From: Latrodectus hesperus
Taxonomy: Eukaryota > Arthropoda > Arachnida > Araneae > Theridiidae
NCBI GenBank assembly: GCA_037975125.1
Contig: CM075850.1
Span: 130,114,181-130,178,180 of the forward strand
Direction: 5' to 3'
Length of the DNA stretch: 64,000 bases
In this document: piece by piece, positions 60,529 to 64,000 of the stretch
Position numbering within the stretch: the stretch's first letter is position 1
How the letters are laid out: the number at the start of each line of letters is the position of its first letter
Translations under genes and position numbers: made by a program
Notes under the pieces: model-generated
The model's database searches: none
Told to the model about the DNA's origin: nothing
The model's input: the letters and a program-made list of their open reading frames with translations, nothing else

Positions 60529-60610
60529 GGTAGCGTGGCCGAGCGGTCTAAGGCGCTGGTTTTAGGCACCAGTCTCCTCGGAGGCGTGGGTTCAAATCCC
60601 ACCGCTGCCA
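60529..60610 (+). tRNA. tRNA-Leu(TAG)
   Basis: Loop TTTAGGC; T loop TTCAAAT; same type as 58945. Confidence 0.91.
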
Positions 60611-60792
60611 ATGTCATCTTTAACTTTTAGCCTGTGGAAATAAAAACCAGCAATTTGCAGAGTAGAGTATTTCAAAACACGCATTTCTGAAAGTTAAAAG
60701 CTTTTCACAATGCTTTCGTAGATATTTAAAAATTCATTTATTTTACATAAAATGTTTAGTTGTAATAAAGGTTCTTGCAAACATGTTCACAT

Positions 60793-60874
60793 GGTAGCGT
60801 GGCCGAGCGGTCTAAGGCGCTGGTTTAAGGCACCAGTCTCCTCGGAGGCGTGGGTTCGAATCCCACCGCTGCCA
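60793..60874 (+). tRNA. tRNA-Leu(AAG)
   Basis: Consensus throughout. Confidence 0.93.
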
Positions 60875-61056
60875 ATAACGTCTTTAACTTTTAGCCTGTG
60901 GAAATAAAAAGCAGCAATTTGCAGAGTAGAGTATTTCAAAACACGCATTCCTCAAAGTTAAAAGCTTTTCACAATGCTTTCGTAGATATTTAAAAATTCA
61001 TTTATTTTACATAAAATGTTTAGTTGTAATAAAGGTTCTTGCAAATATGTTCACAT

Positions 61057-61138
61057 GGTAGAGTGGCCGAGCGGTCTAAGGCGCTGGTTTTAGGCACCAG
61101 TCTCCTCGGAGGCGTGGGTTCGAATCCCACCGCTGCCA
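61057..61138 (+). tRNA. tRNA-Leu(TAG)
   Basis: Loop TTTAGGC; acceptor GGTAGAG has one mismatch. Confidence 0.84.
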
Positions 61139-61320
61139 ATAACGTCTTTAACTTTTAGCCTGTGGAAATAAAAAGCAGCAATTTGCAGAATAAAGTATTT
61201 CAAAACACGCATTCCTGAAATTTAAAAGCTTTTCACAATGCTTTCGTAGATATTTAAAAATTCATTTATGTTACATAAAATGTTTAGTTATAATAAAGGT
61301 TCTTGCAAAAATGTTCACAT

Positions 61321-61402
61321 GGTAGCGTGGCCGAGCGGTCTAAGGCGCTGGTTTAAGGCACCAGTCTCCTCGGAGGCGTGGGTTCGAATCCCACCGCTGC
61401 CA
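61321..61402 (+). tRNA. tRNA-Leu(AAG)
   Basis: Consensus gene; spacer begins AAGACATC in place of ATAACGTC. Confidence 0.93.
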
Positions 61403-61584
61403 AAGACATCTTTAACTTTTAGCCTGTGGAAATAAAAAGCAGCAATTTGCAGAGTAGAGTATTTCAAAACACGCATTCCTGAAAGTTAAAAGCTTTTCAG
61501 AATGCTTTCGTAGATATTTAAAAATTCATAAATTTTACATAAGTTGTTTAGTTGTAATTAAGGTTCTTGCAAATATGTTCACAT

Positions 61585-61666
61585 GGTAGCGTGGCCGAGC
61601 GGTCTAAGGCGCTGGTTTAAGGCACCAGTCTCCTCGGAGGCGTGGGTTCGAATCCCACCGCTGCCA
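61585..61666 (+). tRNA. tRNA-Leu(AAG)
   Basis: Consensus throughout. Confidence 0.93.
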
Positions 61667-61848
61667 AAGACATCTTTAACTTTTAGCCTGTGGAAATAAA
61701 AAGCAGCAATTTGCAGAGTAGAGTATTTCAAAACACGCATTCCTGAAAGTTAAAATCTTTTCACAATGCTTTCGTAGATATTTAAAAATTCATAAATTTT
61801 ACGTAAGTTGTTTAGTTGTAATTAAGGTTCTTGCAAATATGTTCACAT

Positions 61849-61930
61849 GGTAGCGTGGCCGAGCGGTCTAAGGCGCTGGTTTTAGGCACCAGTCTCCTCG
61901 GAGGCGTGGGTTCGAATCCCACCGCTGCCA
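61849..61930 (+). tRNA. tRNA-Leu(TAG)
   Basis: Loop TTTAGGC; otherwise consensus. Confidence 0.93.
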
Positions 61931-62112
61931 ATAACGTCTTTAACTTTTAGCCTGTGGAAATAAAAAGCAGCAATTTGCAGAATAGAATATTTCAAAACAC
62001 GCATTCCTGAAATTTAAAAGATTTTCACAATGCTTTCGTAGATATTTAAAAATTCATTTATATTACATAAAATGTTTAGTTATAATAAAGGTTCTTGCAA
62101 ACATGTTCACAT

Positions 62113-62119
62113 GGTAGCG
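62113..62119 (+). tRNA. tRNA-Leu, cut by assembly gap
   Basis: Only the first seven bases (GGTAGCG) precede the run of N, at the expected 264-bp spacing. Confidence 0.8.
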
Positions 62120-62619
62120 NNNNNNNNNNNNNNNNNNNNNNNNNNNNNNNNNNNNNNNNNNNNNNNNNNNNNNNNNNNNNNNNNNNNNNNNNNNNNNNNN
62201 NNNNNNNNNNNNNNNNNNNNNNNNNNNNNNNNNNNNNNNNNNNNNNNNNNNNNNNNNNNNNNNNNNNNNNNNNNNNNNNNNNNNNNNNNNNNNNNNNNNN
62301 NNNNNNNNNNNNNNNNNNNNNNNNNNNNNNNNNNNNNNNNNNNNNNNNNNNNNNNNNNNNNNNNNNNNNNNNNNNNNNNNNNNNNNNNNNNNNNNNNNNN
62401 NNNNNNNNNNNNNNNNNNNNNNNNNNNNNNNNNNNNNNNNNNNNNNNNNNNNNNNNNNNNNNNNNNNNNNNNNNNNNNNNNNNNNNNNNNNNNNNNNNNN
62501 NNNNNNNNNNNNNNNNNNNNNNNNNNNNNNNNNNNNNNNNNNNNNNNNNNNNNNNNNNNNNNNNNNNNNNNNNNNNNNNNNNNNNNNNNNNNNNNNNNNN
62601 NNNNNNNNNNNNNNNNNNN
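62120..62619. other. Assembly gap, exactly 500 N
   Basis: The round length indicates a placeholder, so true size is unknown. The array is broken mid-gene at its left edge, and an unrelated coding sequence starts at its right edge. Frames made of X across it are meaningless. Confidence 0.98.
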
Positions 62620-62621
62620 AG

Positions 62622-64000
62622 AAGAATAAAGTTGAAGTGCAGTGTAATATATGCTTTAAGTTACTGGCTAGCAATTCATTAAAAAGTCATGTGAAAATAA
62701 TGCATGGAGATGTTTTCTTAAATGGCAAAATAAATAATTTCTCGACTAGAATTAAACGATCTTCCCGTTTCACAAAAGACAATAAAAATCTTTTACAATC
62801 TACTAATGGTTTAATTAATCATTGTGGAAATGAACTTACTGTAAGCTCTTTAATTAATTATCAGTCCTCTACTTTCAAAATAAATAATTCTAGTATTACT
62901 AATCATTCTAAAGTGGAAAATTTTTCTGAAGCTTCTACTTTATTAAATAAATTGTGTAATTTGACTGATTCTGTAAATATTCCAAAACTTGAATCTAAAA
63001 ACGAAAAATCAAATCAAATACATCATGAGAAAGAAGATAAATCCATTTCTACTGGAAAAGGTATTAAAAATATGACATTAAAAGATCCAGATTTTAATAT
63101 TGTTGATTATAATAAATGTTTCCAAAATGCAAAGAACTCTGAAGATTTTGGACTTGCAACCAACCAGAAAGATAAGCCAAAACAAATGAAGTCTTCAGGA
63201 AATTCACATAATTCTGCTGACACCCATTTGTCTAATACAAATGTTGGTCTTCCTTTTCAAGAAACCAATATTTCTGGAAAATCACCTCTTGTTGAATCAA
63301 ATTCTTTCATTCCTTCTAATAATTTAAATAAAGATAGTGAACAAACTGTTGTTTCCTCAACGAATTCTATCAGTTCAAATCAAAATTGCCTAATTGAATC
63401 AATGACTTATAAAACCATGATTGAAAGTAATTTTGCAAATAATACAAATCTTTATAATGACACTAAGAAAGATGACTCATCTATGAATAATCTAGTAAAG
63501 AACGAACATTATTCAAAAGAAATACACAAGGACTCTGATGTCAGCTTTGCTAAAAATCAATTATATAGCTCAGGATCTTCCATAATTAATGATATTACAA
63601 ATGCAAGACCTATAGTTATACCTTTAAATCTTAATGTTGAAAACAATGTAACTGTTACTTCAATCAACAGTCTTGATGAAAATATTAATGCTTTGAGTGA
63701 AAAAGAAGTCAAAAATGTTTCGCCAACTGAAAAAGTTCAATCAAATTCTAACTTTATTCAATCTGATGTTCCACAAATCATGCAAATTTTGTCTGATAAA
63801 CAACATTTAAATAACTCAAGCTTACCTGTTGGTAAAAATGATTGTTTACTGGACTTTAAAAATATATTAGAAACTGGAAAAACGTCTATGAATGAAGATT
63901 TAGGTTTTAAAATACATAAGCGATTAGAAAACGTTGAGAGTCGTGATACAGATTCATCTTGTATTAAAATATCGAAATCTTTTTCTGATGTTGGAGGTCA
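62622..64000 (+). CDS. Partial C2H2-type zinc-finger protein (open at both ends)
   Basis: The frame starting at 62622 has 459 codons without a stop and runs off the window, remarkable in such AT-rich DNA. At residues 8-28 it has C8-x2-C11-x11-H23-x4-H28 (QCNICFKLL...LKSHVKIMH), a C2H2-like finger one residue shorter than the canonical x12 spacing. The rest is Asn/Ser/Lys-rich with no other fold I can see, typical of long disordered regions of nuclear regulators. Start codon and upstream exons are in or before the gap. It may be a single large exon. DNA or RNA binding is inferred only from the finger. No transposon motif is present, so I take it as a host gene, but I cannot name it. Confidence 0.75.

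Larger units (their letters stand above)
38597..62119 (+). repeat. Tandem tRNA-Leu array: 88 units of about 264 bp
   Basis: The unit is an 82-nt tRNA-Leu sequence plus about 182 bp of spacer; both parts repeat, and start-to-start distance is most often exactly 264. Consensus tRNA: acceptor GGTAGCG/CGCTGCC, D arm GCC...GGC, anticodon stem CTGGT/ACCAG, 13-nt long variable arm TCTCCTCGGAGGC, T stem GTGGG/CCCAC, discriminator A. Internal promoter: A box TGGCCGAGCGG and B box GGTTCGAATCC. A Pol III terminator, TTTT, lies 15-18 nt after the gene in most units. The spacer contains GCAGCAATTTGCAGAG and ATTTATTTTACATAAATTG blocks. A decayed remnant (38597-38676) marks the left edge; the right edge is lost in an assembly gap. 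Individual entries below give only departures from this consensus. Confidence 0.97.

Noticed and set aside
38597..62119. CRISPR-like regular array
   Set aside because: The period is 264 bp, both gene and spacer repeat, there are no unique spacers or cas genes, and the DNA is eukaryotic.
62063..62682. Three frames composed mostly of X across the gap
   Set aside because: They consist of N placeholders with a few flanking codons.

Overview
This looks like an arthropod nuclear genome window, most likely from a spider. The DNA is very AT-rich, coding density is almost nil, and there are long (TA)n tracts. Transposon remnants are arthropod-like: an I-type LINE with its own RNase H, other LINE pieces, a Tc1-like element, several mariner-like remnants and tRNA-derived SINEs. 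The spider assignment is an inference from repeat style; no host marker gene is visible.

Layout. 1-8.3 kb is AT-rich intergenic DNA with small tandem duplications, an inverted-repeat element, two SINEs and a (TA)n tract. 8303-13767 (minus strand) is one essentially full-length I-type LINE flanked by a perfect 13-bp target-site duplication. Its ORF1 (CCHC gag-like) is intact, while its endonuclease-RT-RNase H ORF2 has several stops and frameshifts. 14.5-38.5 kb is intergenic DNA carrying a mariner remnant split by a SINE, SINE copies, TA microsatellites, a second mariner remnant, a 1.6-kb Tc1-like element with IR/DR-type ends (22005-23617), a LINE RNase H fragment (27761-28432), a degenerate LINE RT (about 31.9-33.0 kb) and a third mariner remnant (36.85-37.2 kb).

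The striking part is 38.6-62.12 kb: 88 tandem units of about 264 bp, all on the plus strand. Each holds an 82-nt tRNA-Leu gene or pseudogene with A box, B box, long variable arm and usually a TTTT terminator. Most carry anticodon AAG; ten carry TAG, four GAG, six TGG (a proline anticodon on a leucine tRNA body) and one AAA. Intact copies cluster at about 39.4-40.6, 43.2-44.4, 52.6-54.3 and 57.9-62.1 kb; the rest are in graded states of decay. Several levels of segmental duplication are visible. The array runs into an assembly gap of exactly 500 N (62120-62619), so its true size is unknown.

After the gap, 62622-64000 is an uninterrupted open frame of 459 codons with a C2H2-like zinc finger at its start. 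It looks like part of a real host protein gene and runs off the window. Nothing else in the window looks like an intact host protein gene.
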